Assembly (NCBI RefSeq): GCF_005233515.1
Contig: NZ_QFZZ01000004.1
Coordinates: forward strand, 568,644 to 632,643
Direction of reading: 5' to 3'
Length of the DNA: 64,000 nt
Source: Pseudomonas sp. CFBP13508
GTDB lineage: Bacteria > Pseudomonadota > Gammaproteobacteria > Pseudomonadales > Pseudomonadaceae
Below the pieces are notes generated by a model that was given only the letters and a program-made list of their open reading frames with translations, searched no databases and was not told the DNA's origin. The translations under genes and the position numbers were made by a program. Shown here piece by piece: positions 25,757-34,430 of the stretch (the stretch's first letter is position 1; the number at the start of each line of letters is the position of its first letter).

Positions 25757-26869
25757 ATGGCACTGGCCCATTCCCTTGGATTTCCGCGCATCGGCCGCGA
25801 CCGCGAACTGAAGAAAGCGCAAGAGGCGTTCTGCAAAGGAGAACTCAACGAGGCGGGCCTGCGTGACGTCGGGCGTAAGCTGCGCAAGGCCCATTGGGAC
25901 TTGCAGAAAAACGCCGGCATAGACTTGCTGCCGGTGGGCGATTTCGCCTGGTACGACCAGGTGCTGACCCACTCGCTGATGTTCGGCGTGATCCCCGAGC
26001 GCTTCCGCCCGCATGACGGCAAAGCCACGCTGCAAACCCTGTTCAGCATGGCCCGAGGCAACAGCGGCGACGGCCACGGCCTAGAGATGTCCAAGTGGTT
26101 CGATACCGACTATGACTACCGCGCACCGGAATTCAGCGCCGACCAGCAATTCCAGCTCGCTTGGGAGCAGCTGTTCGAAGAAACCGCAGAGGCCCGTGCG
26201 CTGGGTCACAACGTCAAACCGGTGATCATTGGCCCGTTGACCTACCTGTGGCTCGGCAAAACCAAAGGCGCCGACTTCGACAAGCTCGATTTGCTTGATC
26301 GCCTGCTGCCGCTGTACGGCCAGATCTTCGCCCGACTGGCGGCGTTGGGTGTGGAGTGGGTGCAGATCGATGAGCCGATTCTGGTGCTCGATCTGCCGCA
26401 GGACTGGAAGAATGCTTTCGAACGCGCCTACAACCAGATCCAGCGCGATCCGCTGAAAAAACTGCTCGCCACATACTTCGGTGGTCTCGGAGAAAACCTC
26501 GGTCTGGCGGCGAACCTGCCGGTCGATGGCCTGCACATCGATCTGGTGCGCGCGGCGGATCAATACCCGACCATTCTGGATCGTCTGCCGGCCTATAAAG
26601 TGCTGTCGCTGGGTGTGGTCAACGGTCGTAACGTCTGGCGCTGCGATCTGCAAAACGCGCTGGCGACGCTGCGCCATGCTCATGAGCGCTTGGGTGATCG
26701 CTTGTGGGTGGCGCCGTCCTGCTCGTTGCTGCACAGCCCGGAGGAGTTGAGCCGGCAAGACCACCTCGATGCGGAACTGAAAAGCTGGCTGGCGTTCGCC
26801 GTACAGAAATGCGAGGAGGTGGCCGTGCTCGCCGGGGCGGTCAGCGAGCCGCAAGCGTTGCGTGCGTAG
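25757..26869 (+). pseudogene. metE: cobalamin-independent methionine synthase, N-terminal half only
   Basis: The 370 residues from MALAHSLGFPRIGRDREL correspond to the N-terminal barrel of MetE (normally ~760 residues). Family segments such as GPLTYLWLGK, VEWVQIDEP, DGLHIDLVRA and WVAPSCSLLHSP are intact. The frame ends at TAG 26867-26869, just where the linker to the C-terminal barrel should begin. The C-terminal half, with the zinc ligands His and Cys and the homocysteine site, is absent, replaced by a REP and the B12 transporter genes. A loop after MARG is also a few residues shorter than I expect. Catalysis by this product alone is not expected. Confidence 0.8.
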
Positions 26870-26934
26870 CGCTTCGCAGGACTGAGCCTGCACAGTTCGC
26901 GTTTTACTCGGCACTCACTGCAATACACAAAACC

Positions 26935-26961
26935 CCTGTGGGAGCGAGCCCGCTCGCGAAA
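26935..26961. repeat. single REP unit
   Basis: CTGTGGGAGCGAGCCCGCTCGCGAA lies between the truncated metE and the ABC transporter. It has no inverted partner nearby, in contrast to the other copies in the window. Confidence 0.85.
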
Positions 26962-26984
26962 GTGGTGTGTCAGCTACACATGCA

Positions 26985-27749
26985 TCAAGCGAGGAAGCGC
27001 AATATCGGCGCACCATCGAACGGGTCCGTCAGATAGTGCGCCCTGACCCCGAAAGTCGTCTGTAAACGCTCCGGCGTCAGCACTCGCAGCGGCTCGCCCA
27101 ATGCCACCAGACGCCCGCGCTCCAGCACCGCCAGGCGATCACATTTGAGCGCCTGATTGAGATCGTGCAAGGCGATCAGCGTGGTCACCGGCAGTGCGCG
27201 CACCACTTGCAGAATGCTCAACTGATGCTGGATATCGAGGTGGTTGGCCGGCTCGTCGAGCAGCAGGATCTGCGGGCGCTGCGCCAGTGCGCGGGCGATG
27301 TGCACGCGCTGGCGTTCACCGCCGGAGAGGCTGCGCCAGAGGCGGTTGCGCAGGTGCACGGCGTCGACGTCGACCAGCGCTTGCTCGACGATGGCGTCAT
27401 CGGCCGGCGACCACGGTTGCAGCGCCGACAACCACGGCGTGCGCCCCAGCGCCACCGCGTCGAACACGCGAATGCCATCGTCGGTATCGGCCTGTTGCTC
27501 AACCACTGCGAGTGTCTGCGCGATGCTGCGCCGTGACATCTTGCCCAGCGCCTGACCGTCGAGCTGCACATGGCCCACGCTCGGGTCACGCAGTCCGGCC
27601 AGCAATTTGAGCAACGTGGATTTACCCGAACCGTTCGGCCCGACAATGCCCAGGGTCTCGCCGCGCTGAACATCGAGACTGACACCATTGAGCAACTCGG
27701 CGCCGCGCACTTTGAAGCCCACACCCGCACAACTCAGAACCGTGTTCAT
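26985..27749 (-). CDS. ABC transporter ATPase of the FecE/BtuD type (probable vitamin B12 or corrinoid uptake)
   Basis: A 254-residue ATPase with Walker A GPNGSGKST (~37), signature LSGGERQRV (~140) and Walker B ILLLDEPANHLD (~160). A long open frame extends upstream to 28634 but overlaps the permease in another phase, so ATG 27749 (MNTVLSC) is the true start, overlapping the permease stop. It is the third gene of a transporter operon preceded by a cobalamin riboswitch. Without the riboswitch I would only call it a siderophore/B12-type ATPase. Confidence 0.88.
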   Translation of the reverse strand: MNTVLSCAGVGFKVRGAELLNGVSLDVQRGETLGIVGPNGSGKSTLLKLLAGLRDPSVGHVQLDGQALGKMSRRSIAQTLAVVEQQADTDDGIRVFDAVALGRTPWLSALQPWSPADDAIVEQALVDVDAVHLRNRLWRSLSGGERQRVHIARALAQRPQILLLDEPANHLDIQHQLSILQVVRALPVTTLIALHDLNQALKCDRLAVLERGRLVALGEPLRVLTPERLQTTFGVRAHYLTDPFDGAPILRFLA

Positions 27750-28762
27750 CGCGCCGATCTCCGGCCTACCAGAATCAGCGCGAACACCGGCGCGCCGACC
27801 AGTGCGGTGATCACGCCGACCGGAATCACCTGACCCTTTATCAGGGTGCGCGACAGCACATCGGCGGCGATCAGAAACACCGCGCCGCCCAGCGCACTGG
27901 CCGGCAGCAGACGCGCATGACCGGTGCCGAGCAACAACCGCGCTGCGTGGGGAATCACCAGCCCGACAAAACCGATCGAGCCGACGATCGATACCATCAC
28001 CGCCGTTACCAGCGCGGCGCAGCCGATCAACAGAATCTGCACGCGGCGCACGGCAATGCCGAGGGATGCCGCCGAATCCGCGCCAAAGGTGAACGCATCC
28101 AGTGCTCGCCGGTGGCACAGACAAACGACCAATCCCAATACAGCCACAGGTACTGCCAGCCACACCGACGGCCAGCGCACGCCGCCGAGATTGCCCAACA
28201 GCCAGAACATGATCCCCCGCGCTTGTTCGGAGCTGGCCGAGCGGGTGATCAGAAACGCGGTGAGGGCATTGAACAATTGCGAGCCGGCGATCCCGGCGAG
28301 AATGATCTGCCCGGTGCCGCTGGCCGAGCCGCTGACTCGCGCCAACAGAATCACCAGTACGAACGCTGTCACCGCGCCGGCAAAGGCACCGACCGACAAT
28401 GAAATCGCCCCGGCACCGACGCCGAGGAGGGCGACCATCACCGCGCCGGTCGAGGCGCCTGCAGAAATACCCAGCAGATACGGATCGGCCAACGGATTGC
28501 GCAGCAGCGATTGCAGGATCACCCCGCACGTCGCCAGGCCGGCGCCGCAGGCCGCCGCGACCAGCGCGCGGGTCAGGCGATAGTTCCAGACAATGCCTTC
28601 GTCGATCGGGTCGAGCACATAACCGGCGCCCCACAGCTTGTTGGCCAGCACCTGCAACACTACGCTCGGCTCGATCGAAGTCTCACCAATGGCCACGCCG
28701 CCGATCAGCGCGACCGACAGCGTCAACAGCACCAGCAGCAAACGGATCAGGCGTCTGCTCAT
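27746..28762 (-). CDS. ABC transporter permease of the FecCD/BtuC family
   Basis: A 338-residue permease with about ten helices. Typical motifs are LTRALVAAACGAGLATCGVILQ (about residue 65), NPLADPYLLGISAGAS (~92), and GSIGFVGLVIPHAARLLLG near residue 265, which contacts the ATPase. It overlaps the preceding and following genes by four bases. Transport of a corrinoid is inferred from the riboswitch upstream of the operon. Confidence 0.9.
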   Translation of the reverse strand: MSRRLIRLLLVLLTLSVALIGGVAIGETSIEPSVVLQVLANKLWGAGYVLDPIDEGIVWNYRLTRALVAAACGAGLATCGVILQSLLRNPLADPYLLGISAGASTGAVMVALLGVGAGAISLSVGAFAGAVTAFVLVILLARVSGSASGTGQIILAGIAGSQLFNALTAFLITRSASSEQARGIMFWLLGNLGGVRWPSVWLAVPVAVLGLVVCLCHRRALDAFTFGADSAASLGIAVRRVQILLIGCAALVTAVMVSIVGSIGFVGLVIPHAARLLLGTGHARLLPASALGGAVFLIAADVLSRTLIKGQVIPVGVITALVGAPVFALILVGRRSAR

Positions 28763-29772
28763 GGCAACAGGTCGTAGCCGTTGATCGCGCTGGCCAATTG
28801 TTCGAGGCCGTCGAAGGTGCGCAGGCTGGCCTGCATGGCCATGGCGTCAAGGATGATGATGCGGTTGTGCTTGACCGCGTCCATGTTGCGCGTCACCGGA
28901 TCACTGCGCAGGAAGGCGAGTTTCTTCTGATAGTCGTCCGCCGGGAAACGTCGACGATCCATGCGCGCGATGACCAGGAAAGTCGGGTTGGCCTTGGCGA
29001 TGGTTTCCCAGCCGACGGTCGGCCATTCTTCATCCGACTCGACCACGTTGCGCACGCCGAGGGTGCTGAGCATGAAATCGGGAACGCCTTTGTGCCCGGC
29101 CACGAACGGCTCGATGTCCATCTCGGCGCTGGAGAACCACACCAGGGCGCTGACGTCTTTGCGCTGCTGCTTTTTCGCCGTGGCGATCGACTGCGCGAGG
29201 CTGGCTTTGAGCTGCTCATTGAGCTGCTCGCCACGCGCCTGCACATCGAAAATCGCTGCGAGCTGGCTCACGGCTTTGTAGATGCTGTCGATGCGAAACG
29301 GCGCCAGCCGCGTGCCGTCCGAGCCGACGAGGTTGTCCTTGGCTTCGCAATCGGAGGGGAGCAGGTAGGTGGGAATCTTCAGTTCATGGAACTGCTCACG
29401 AGTGCCGACCGCGCCTTGCGGCCCGACCATCCATTCCAGCTCGACGGCAACCAGCTCCGGGCGTTTGGCGATCACCGCTTCGAAACTCGGCTCGTTGTCG
29501 GCGAGGCGCTCGATCCTGTCGTTCTGCGCTTTGTATGTGCCCAGCACGTCGTTGAACCAAAGCGAAGTGCCAACGACCTTGTCGCCCAGACCCAAGGCGT
29601 AGAGCATTTCGGTGCCGGCCTGGCCGATGGTCACCGTGCGATCGGGCGCGTGCTGAAAGGTCAGGCTGCTGCCGCAGTTTTCGACGGTCAGCGGATACGC
29701 GGTCGGCGCCGCTTGTGCCAGAGCGCAGAAGCTGAGAGCGGTGAGCAGGGTGGCAAGGCGGGGCAGCAGCAT
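28759..29772 (-). CDS. periplasmic binding protein of the B12/iron-chelate transporter
   Basis: A 337-residue protein with a signal peptide (residues 1-21, ALAQAAP). The class III binding-protein features are DRTVTIGQAGTEMLYALGLGDKVVG (~44) and, later, a VIAKRPELVAVE segment. It is longer than E. coli BtuF. It is the first gene of the operon, and its leader contains the cobalamin riboswitch at 29915-30095, so expression should fall when adenosylcobalamin is ample. Confidence 0.85.
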   Translation of the reverse strand: MLLPRLATLLTALSFCALAQAAPTAYPLTVENCGSSLTFQHAPDRTVTIGQAGTEMLYALGLGDKVVGTSLWFNDVLGTYKAQNDRIERLADNEPSFEAVIAKRPELVAVELEWMVGPQGAVGTREQFHELKIPTYLLPSDCEAKDNLVGSDGTRLAPFRIDSIYKAVSQLAAIFDVQARGEQLNEQLKASLAQSIATAKKQQRKDVSALVWFSSAEMDIEPFVAGHKGVPDFMLSTLGVRNVVESDEEWPTVGWETIAKANPTFLVIARMDRRRFPADDYQKKLAFLRSDPVTRNMDAVKHNRIIILDAMAMQASLRTFDGLEQLASAINGYDLLP

Positions 29773-29914
29773 GGGGCAGTCTCCAGGAGAACCGTACGGG
29801 AGCGGGCGGGTACGGTTGGAAACACACCTCGGGCGCGGTCGTGGAAACTGCGCAAGGCCGGCACGGGGAAAATGCGCACGGCACGATGTCCTTCCCGGAC
29901 ACCCCGCCGGTTAG

Positions 29915-30095
29915 TCAGTCACTGTGCCGGCAGGTCTCCTGACTGATGCGTCATCGCCACGCTCCGGCCTTCCCGGGGTTCACCCAGTGGCAGTCGAGGA
30001 GCAGGCTCGGCACCTACAGTTGCGGGGGCAGTTCCGATTGATGCTGTGCAAGCATTTCGGATTCCCTATTAATTCCGTGTGGAAACCGGCGCGGG
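29915..30095 (-). promoter_or_regulatory. cobalamin riboswitch
   Basis: On the minus strand the leader shows, in order, AATAGGGAATCC (~30060), GCCCCCGCAACTGTAG (~30020), the B12 box GCCACTGG at 29984-29991, GGGAAGGCC (~29970), and AGTCAGGAGACCTGCCGGC (~29935). These are the conserved blocks of the cobalamin aptamer. The downstream CCGGCGGGGTG region before the binding-protein gene could serve as expression platform. Confidence 0.95.
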
Positions 30096-30139
30096 CATGG
30101 TAGTCGATCAGGCCGCTCAAGGGGAGCCGAATCTGCCTT

Positions 30140-30224
30140 TGTAGGAGCTGCCGAAGGCTGCGGTCTTTTGATCTGGTCTTTAACGTGCAAGATCAAAAGA
30201 TCGCAGCCTTCGGCAGCTCCTACA
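30140..30224. repeat. inverted repeat pair, TAGGAGCTGCCGAAGGCTGC family
   Basis: GTAGGAGCTGCCGAAGGCTGC and its inverted copy GCAGCCTTCGGCAGCTCCTAC face each other and include GATC-rich inner arms, forming a long hairpin. Other pairs lie at 39236-39319 and 55895-55978, and single units at 25613 and 56641. Confidence 0.9.
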
Positions 30225-30279
30225 CGGGCGCATGTTTCCGTGGAGGAGCGTTTGCAATCCGGGGGTAAGCTTGGCTAAT

Positions 30280-30303
30280 ATACGATCTATATACACATCG
30301 TAT
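30280..30303. promoter_or_regulatory. palindromic operator candidate ATACGAT-N10-ATCGTAT
   Basis: A perfect 7-bp inverted repeat with a ten-base AT-rich spacer ends 11 bp before the ParD-like start codon. Its position over the probable -10 region suggests autoregulation by the ribbon-helix-helix-like product (inference). Confidence 0.6.
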
Positions 30304-30314
30304 CGGATTCATAT

Positions 30315-30542
30315 ATGGGCATCGTAAAGATTTCAGAGGACATGCACGAGAACCTGCGCATCTCCAGCAACGCCCTCAGCCGCTCGATCAACGCGCAGGC
30401 CGAGCACTGGATGCGCATCGGCATGCTCGCCGAGCTGCATCCCAACCTCGACCACAGCGCCATTTGCCGCCTGCTGATCCGCGCCGAACAGAGTGGTGGC
30501 CTGGATCTGCAACAACTGACTCAGGAAGCCGTCAGCGCATGA
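30315..30542 (+). CDS. ParD-like family protein
   Basis: A 75-residue protein resembling ParD-like antitoxins: MGIVKISEDMHENLRISSNALSRSINAQAEHW, where the short strand and following helices fit a ribbon-helix-helix DNA-binding fold. No toxin gene of the ParE type is adjacent. Instead the stop codon overlaps the start of a methionine aminopeptidase gene (ATGA at 30539-30542), so the two are translationally coupled. It probably binds the palindrome just upstream and sets expression of both genes. Confidence 0.8.
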   Translation: MGIVKISEDMHENLRISSNALSRSINAQAEHWMRIGMLAELHPNLDHSAICRLLIRAEQSGGLDLQQLTQEAVSA

Positions 30543-31330
30543 AAAACCAGATCAAGATCAATACCCCGGCCGACATCGAAAAATCCCGCGCCGCTGGCAA
30601 GCTCGCCGCTGAAGTACTGGCGATGCTGGTGCCGCATGTGAAGGCCGGGGTGACCACCGATGAGCTGGACCGGTTGTGCAACGATTACATCGTCAATGTG
30701 CAGAAAGCCGTGCCGGCCAATGTCGGTTATCACGGCTTTCCGAAAACCGTCTGCGCGTCGGTCAACGATGTGGTGTGCCACGGCATTCCATCGGGTACGC
30801 CATTGAAGGATGGCGACATCGTTAATCTCGACATCGCCGTGATCAAGGATGGCTGGTTCGGTGATACCAGCCGCATGTACGTCGTGGGTGAGGCGACTCC
30901 TGAAGCGCAGCACCTGATCAAGACCACTTACGACGCGATGTGCGCGGGCATTCGCGCAGTGAAACCGGGCGCAACGCTGGGCGATATCGGTTACGCGATC
31001 CAGAGCCTGGCGGAGGCGGAGGGCTTCAGCGTGGTGCGCGAGTACTGCGGCCATGGCATCGGCAAGGTCTATCACGACGAACCGCAAATCCTGCATTACG
31101 GCTTTCCCAATCAGGGTCTGAAGCTCAAGGCCGGGATGATTTTCACCGTGGAACCGATGCTCAATGCCGGCAAACGCCATGTGAAGAACATGCCGGATGG
31201 CTGGACGGTGCTGACCAAGGATGGCTCGTTGTCGGCGCAGTGGGAGCATATGGTCGCGGTGACGGAGAGCGGGTTTGAAGTGCTGACGGCTTGGCCGGAT
31301 GAGATTGAAGGTTACCGCGCTATTGTCTGA
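30539..31330 (+). CDS. map: type I methionine aminopeptidase
   Basis: A 263-residue cytosolic metalloprotease removing N-terminal Met. The five metal ligands are recognisable: NLDIAVIKDGWFGDTSRMY (two Asp), EYCGHGIGKVYHDEP (His), MIFTVEPMLN (Glu) and SAQWEHMVAVTESG (Glu). The gene overlaps the ParD-like gene and is probably an additional copy, because pseudomonads carry the essential map next to rpsB elsewhere. An antitoxin-type regulator fused in an operon with map is unusual. Confidence 0.92.
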   Translation: MKNQIKINTPADIEKSRAAGKLAAEVLAMLVPHVKAGVTTDELDRLCNDYIVNVQKAVPANVGYHGFPKTVCASVNDVVCHGIPSGTPLKDGDIVNLDIAVIKDGWFGDTSRMYVVGEATPEAQHLIKTTYDAMCAGIRAVKPGATLGDIGYAIQSLAEAEGFSVVREYCGHGIGKVYHDEPQILHYGFPNQGLKLKAGMIFTVEPMLNAGKRHVKNMPDGWTVLTKDGSLSAQWEHMVAVTESGFEVLTAWPDEIEGYRAIV

Positions 31331-31347
31331 TACCTCGTCGTCTGTTT

Positions 31348-31510
31348 CCCTCACCCTAGCCCTCTCCCAGAGGGAGAGGGGACTGACCGAGGGTGTTCTT
31401 TCGAGGTCCGCCGACCTGGCATACCGAGTCGAACTCAGGTTTTGAACAGCACAAAGATCGGCTCCCTTTCCCCTCGCCCCCCGTGGGGGAGAGGGCTGGG
31501 GTGAGGGGGG
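31348..31510. repeat. paired CCCTCACCCTAGCCCTCTCCC element
   Basis: The left arm CCCTCACCCTAGCCCTCTCCC and right arm GGGAGAGGGCTGGGGTGAGGG face each other around ~110 bp. Each arm has an inner G/C-run partner that could fold back. The same arrangement is at 35668-35823 and 46729-46987, with shared inner words such as GACCGAGTCGA. The element looks like a non-autonomous mobile repeat. Confidence 0.75.
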
Positions 31511-31533
31511 TAGATCCAACTGACTCAGCGCAA

Positions 31534-32688
31534 TCAATGAGCACCGGCAGCCTTGTTCAAATCGCTCTCGGTCCATTCGGTATAAACACAAGCATCCGCC
31601 GTCGCCCAGCGCACCCGGACCGGATCGCCAGCCTTGAGTGGCATGCCCGCTGCCGACAGCGCTTTCACCGTCATCGACGTCCCGCCCGCAGTGACCACGC
31701 TGCAAGTCTGGCTCTCACCGAGAAACAGCACTTCCACCACCTTCGCCGACACCTCATTCCAGCCCGCCGCCAGCGGCTCATCGAGCGCCTGCTGCGTGCT
31801 CAACGCCAAGGCTTTTTCCGGACGCACCATCAGCAGCACATCCTGATCAGTGTGCAACCCGGACGTCAGCCGAATCGACAATGACTGCCCCTCGAAACTC
31901 GCTGCCGCATTCCCTTGCGCCTTGAGCTTGAGGAAGTTCGAATTGCCCAGAAACGACGCGACAAACGCATTCGGCGGATTCTGATAAAGGTCATACCCGC
32001 TGCCCAAGCCGACAATCTTGCCGTGGCTGAAAATCGCGATGCGTTGCGACAGCCGCATGGCTTCTTCCTGGTCGTGGGTCACGTAAACGATGGTGATGCC
32101 CAGGCGCCGGTGCAGTTGGCGCAGTTCATCCTGCAAGTCCTCGCGCAGCTTCTTGTCCAGCGCGCCCAGCGGTTCGTCCATCAGCAGGATGCGTGGCTCG
32201 TAAACCAGCGCCCGGGCGATGGCGACACGTTGTTGCTGACCGCCGGACAGTTGCGAAGGGCGGCGATGGGCGAACTGTTCGAGTTGCACCAGCTTCAACA
32301 TCGCATCGACGCGTTTTTCGCGCTCGGCCGTCGCCAGTTTGCGAATGGCCAGAGGGAAGGCGATGTTGTCGCGCACCGACAGATGCGGGAACAGCGAGTA
32401 ACGCTGAAAGACCATGCCGATGTCGCGCTTGTGCGGCGGCACGTTGACCAGCGACTGGCCATTGACGAGGATCTCGCCGCTGCTCGGTGTTTCAAATCCG
32501 GCGAGCATCGACAGCGTGGTGCTTTTGCCCGAGCCGCTGGAGCCCAGGAATGTGAGGAATTCGCCGTCCTTGATGTCCAGCGAGATATTGTCGACGGCAG
32601 CAAAATCGCCGTAATGCTTGTTCAGGTTGCGCAGGCTGACCAGGGGTTTGTCGCTCTGCTGGGATGCGTCTTTGATCACGGCACTCAT
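31534..32688 (-). CDS. ABC transporter ATPase, PotA/spermidine-putrescine type
   Basis: A 384-residue ATPase with Walker A GSSGSGKST (~45), signature LSGGQQQRVAIARAL (~140), Walker B ILLMDEPLGALD and a C-terminal TOBE domain (VLLMVRPEKALAL). The start at 32688 (MSAVIKDAS) lies 18 bp after the permease gene. It is the last gene of a four-gene importer operon whose promoter carries regulon site 4. The transporter family moves polyamines, opines, iron or other cationic and small organic solutes, so the substrate is open. Confidence 0.9.
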   Translation of the reverse strand: MSAVIKDASQQSDKPLVSLRNLNKHYGDFAAVDNISLDIKDGEFLTFLGSSGSGKSTTLSMLAGFETPSSGEILVNGQSLVNVPPHKRDIGMVFQRYSLFPHLSVRDNIAFPLAIRKLATAEREKRVDAMLKLVQLEQFAHRRPSQLSGGQQQRVAIARALVYEPRILLMDEPLGALDKKLREDLQDELRQLHRRLGITIVYVTHDQEEAMRLSQRIAIFSHGKIVGLGSGYDLYQNPPNAFVASFLGNSNFLKLKAQGNAAASFEGQSLSIRLTSGLHTDQDVLLMVRPEKALALSTQQALDEPLAAGWNEVSAKVVEVLFLGESQTCSVVTAGGTSMTVKALSAAGMPLKAGDPVRVRWATADACVYTEWTESDLNKAAGAH

Positions 32689-32705
32689 GTCGTACTCCTG
32701 GGCGC

Positions 32706-33515
32706 TCAGGCGCTGATTTCGTTGCGCCGGCGCAAGGCGGCGGCGATCACCATGACCAATACCGACAGGCCGATCAGCAGCGTCGAAGCGACGGCGATCA
32801 CCGGGGTCAGGTCCTGGCGCAGGGTGGTCCACATTTTCACGGGAAGGGTTTGCAGAGTCGGGCTGGCCATCATCACGCTGAGCACCACTTCGTCCCACGA
32901 AACGAGGAAGGCGAAGAGGGCGCCGGCGACCATCCCCGGACGAATCGCCGGGAACGTCACCTTGAACACCGCTTGCAAGCGCGAGGCACCGCAAATCACC
33001 GCCGCGTCTTCAATCGACTGATCGAACAGCTTCAGCGAGTTGATGATCGAGATGATGGTGAACGGCAGCGCGACGATCACGTGGCTGACGACGAAAGCGA
33101 ACATCGTCCCGGTGTAGCCGAGCTTGAGAAACAGCGCGTACACCGCCACGGCGATGATCACCAGCGGCACGATCATCGGCAGGGTGAACAGGCCGTAGAG
33201 CATCTCGCGGCCGGGAAAGCGTCCGCGCACCAGCGCAAACGCGGTCGGCAAACCGAGGGCCACGGCGCAGATCGTGGTCAGCACGGCAACCTTGAGGCTG
33301 GCGGCAGCGGCGTTCATCCAGTCGGGGTTGGAGAAAAACTGGCCGTACCATTTCAGCGTCCAGCCCGGTGGCGGGAACACCAGCCACTGCGAGGAGCCGA
33401 ACGACAGCAGCACGATGAACACGATCGGCAACAGCAGGAACAGACCGATCAGCCCAGTCGTGGCGTAGAGGCCGAAACGCATGCGCCGGCTCATGGCATT
33501 TGGGGTCAGGAGCAT
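32706..33515 (-). CDS. ABC transporter permease 2 (PotC-like)
   Basis: A 269-residue permease with six helices and the EAA-type loop EDAAVICGASRLQAVFKVTFPAIRPG, which docks on the ATPase. It is the third gene of the importer operon, 6 bp after permease 1. ATG 33515 or 33494 (MSRRMRF) could start it. It pairs with the other permease to form the channel. Confidence 0.88.
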   Translation of the reverse strand: MLLTPNAMSRRMRFGLYATTGLIGLFLLLPIVFIVLLSFGSSQWLVFPPPGWTLKWYGQFFSNPDWMNAAAASLKVAVLTTICAVALGLPTAFALVRGRFPGREMLYGLFTLPMIVPLVIIAVAVYALFLKLGYTGTMFAFVVSHVIVALPFTIISIINSLKLFDQSIEDAAVICGASRLQAVFKVTFPAIRPGMVAGALFAFLVSWDEVVLSVMMASPTLQTLPVKMWTTLRQDLTPVIAVASTLLIGLSVLVMVIAAALRRRNEISA

Positions 33516-33521
33516 GTCGGC

Positions 33522-34430
33522 TTACCTCGCGTTACTGGCGCCAACCGGGGATTCCGGTTGAAGCTTCAGGTAGAAGTAGAACAGCACCAGGGTGATTGCG
33601 ATCAGCAACGCGGCGCCGGCACTGGCCAGGCCCCAGTTGAGGAACGATTGCACCTGCTGAATGATGAACTCCGGCAGCATCATGTTCTGCGCCCCGCCGA
33701 GCAGTGCCGGGGTGACGTAATAACCGAGCGACATCACGAACACCATCAAACCGCCGGACGCCAGACCCGGCCGGCACAGCGGCAGGAACACCCGGAAGAA
33801 GTTGGTCCACGGACTGGCGCCGCAGATCGAGCCGGCCTGCAGGATCATCGGGTCGATGGCCTGCATGGTTGCCTGCAACGGCAGCACGATGAACGGAATC
33901 ATGATGTAGCTCATGCCGATCACCACGCCCGTGAGGTTGTGCACCATCTCCAGCGGTTGATCGATGATGCCCATCGCCATCAGCGCCTTGTTGATCACCC
34001 CCGAGGCTTGCAGCAACACCAGCCACGAATAGGTGCGGGCGAGCAGGCTGGTCCACATCGACAGCAGCACGATGTTGAGGATCCAGCGCCCCCAGCCGCG
34101 CGGCACCAAAGTGATCGCCCAGGCCAGCGGAAAGCCCAGCAGCAGGCTGAACAGCGTCACCAGCCCGGCCACCGAAAAGGTGTTGAGCAGCACCCGCGCA
34201 TAGGCCGAGTTGGCGAACAACTGTTCGTAGTTGCCAAGGCCAGGCACAGGTTCCAGCACACCGCGCAGCAGCAGGCCAATCAACGGCGCGAGAAAGAACA
34301 GGCCGAGGAACAGCAGCGCCGGGACGAGGTTGCCGGCGCCGCGCCAGCGTTGCTTGAAAGCCGAACCGGCAGCGCCGGCGGCGCTCCCGGTGGCAGTGGA
34401 AGGACGAGGCGCAGTGGCCGCGATTTTCAT
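33522..34430 (-). CDS. ABC transporter permease 1 (PotB-like)
   Basis: A 302-residue permease with an extra Ala/Ser/Thr-rich N-terminus, six helices and the loop LQAGSICGASPWTNFFRVFLPLCRPG. The ATG at 34430 overlaps the binding-protein stop (ATGA), which settles the start against two in-frame ATGs further up. Second gene of the importer operon. Confidence 0.88.
   Translation of the reverse strand: MKIAATAPRPSTATGSAAGAAGSAFKQRWRGAGNLVPALLFLGLFFLAPLIGLLLRGVLEPVPGLGNYEQLFANSAYARVLLNTFSVAGLVTLFSLLLGFPLAWAITLVPRGWGRWILNIVLLSMWTSLLARTYSWLVLLQASGVINKALMAMGIIDQPLEMVHNLTGVVIGMSYIMIPFIVLPLQATMQAIDPMILQAGSICGASPWTNFFRVFLPLCRPGLASGGLMVFVMSLGYYVTPALLGGAQNMMLPEFIIQQVQSFLNWGLASAGAALLIAITLVLFYFYLKLQPESPVGASNAR

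Noticed and set aside
27750..28634. Long in-frame extension upstream of the B12-type ATPase gene
   Set aside because: It overlaps the permease gene in another phase; the ATPase starts at ATG 27749 with a four-base overlap, as usual in such operons.
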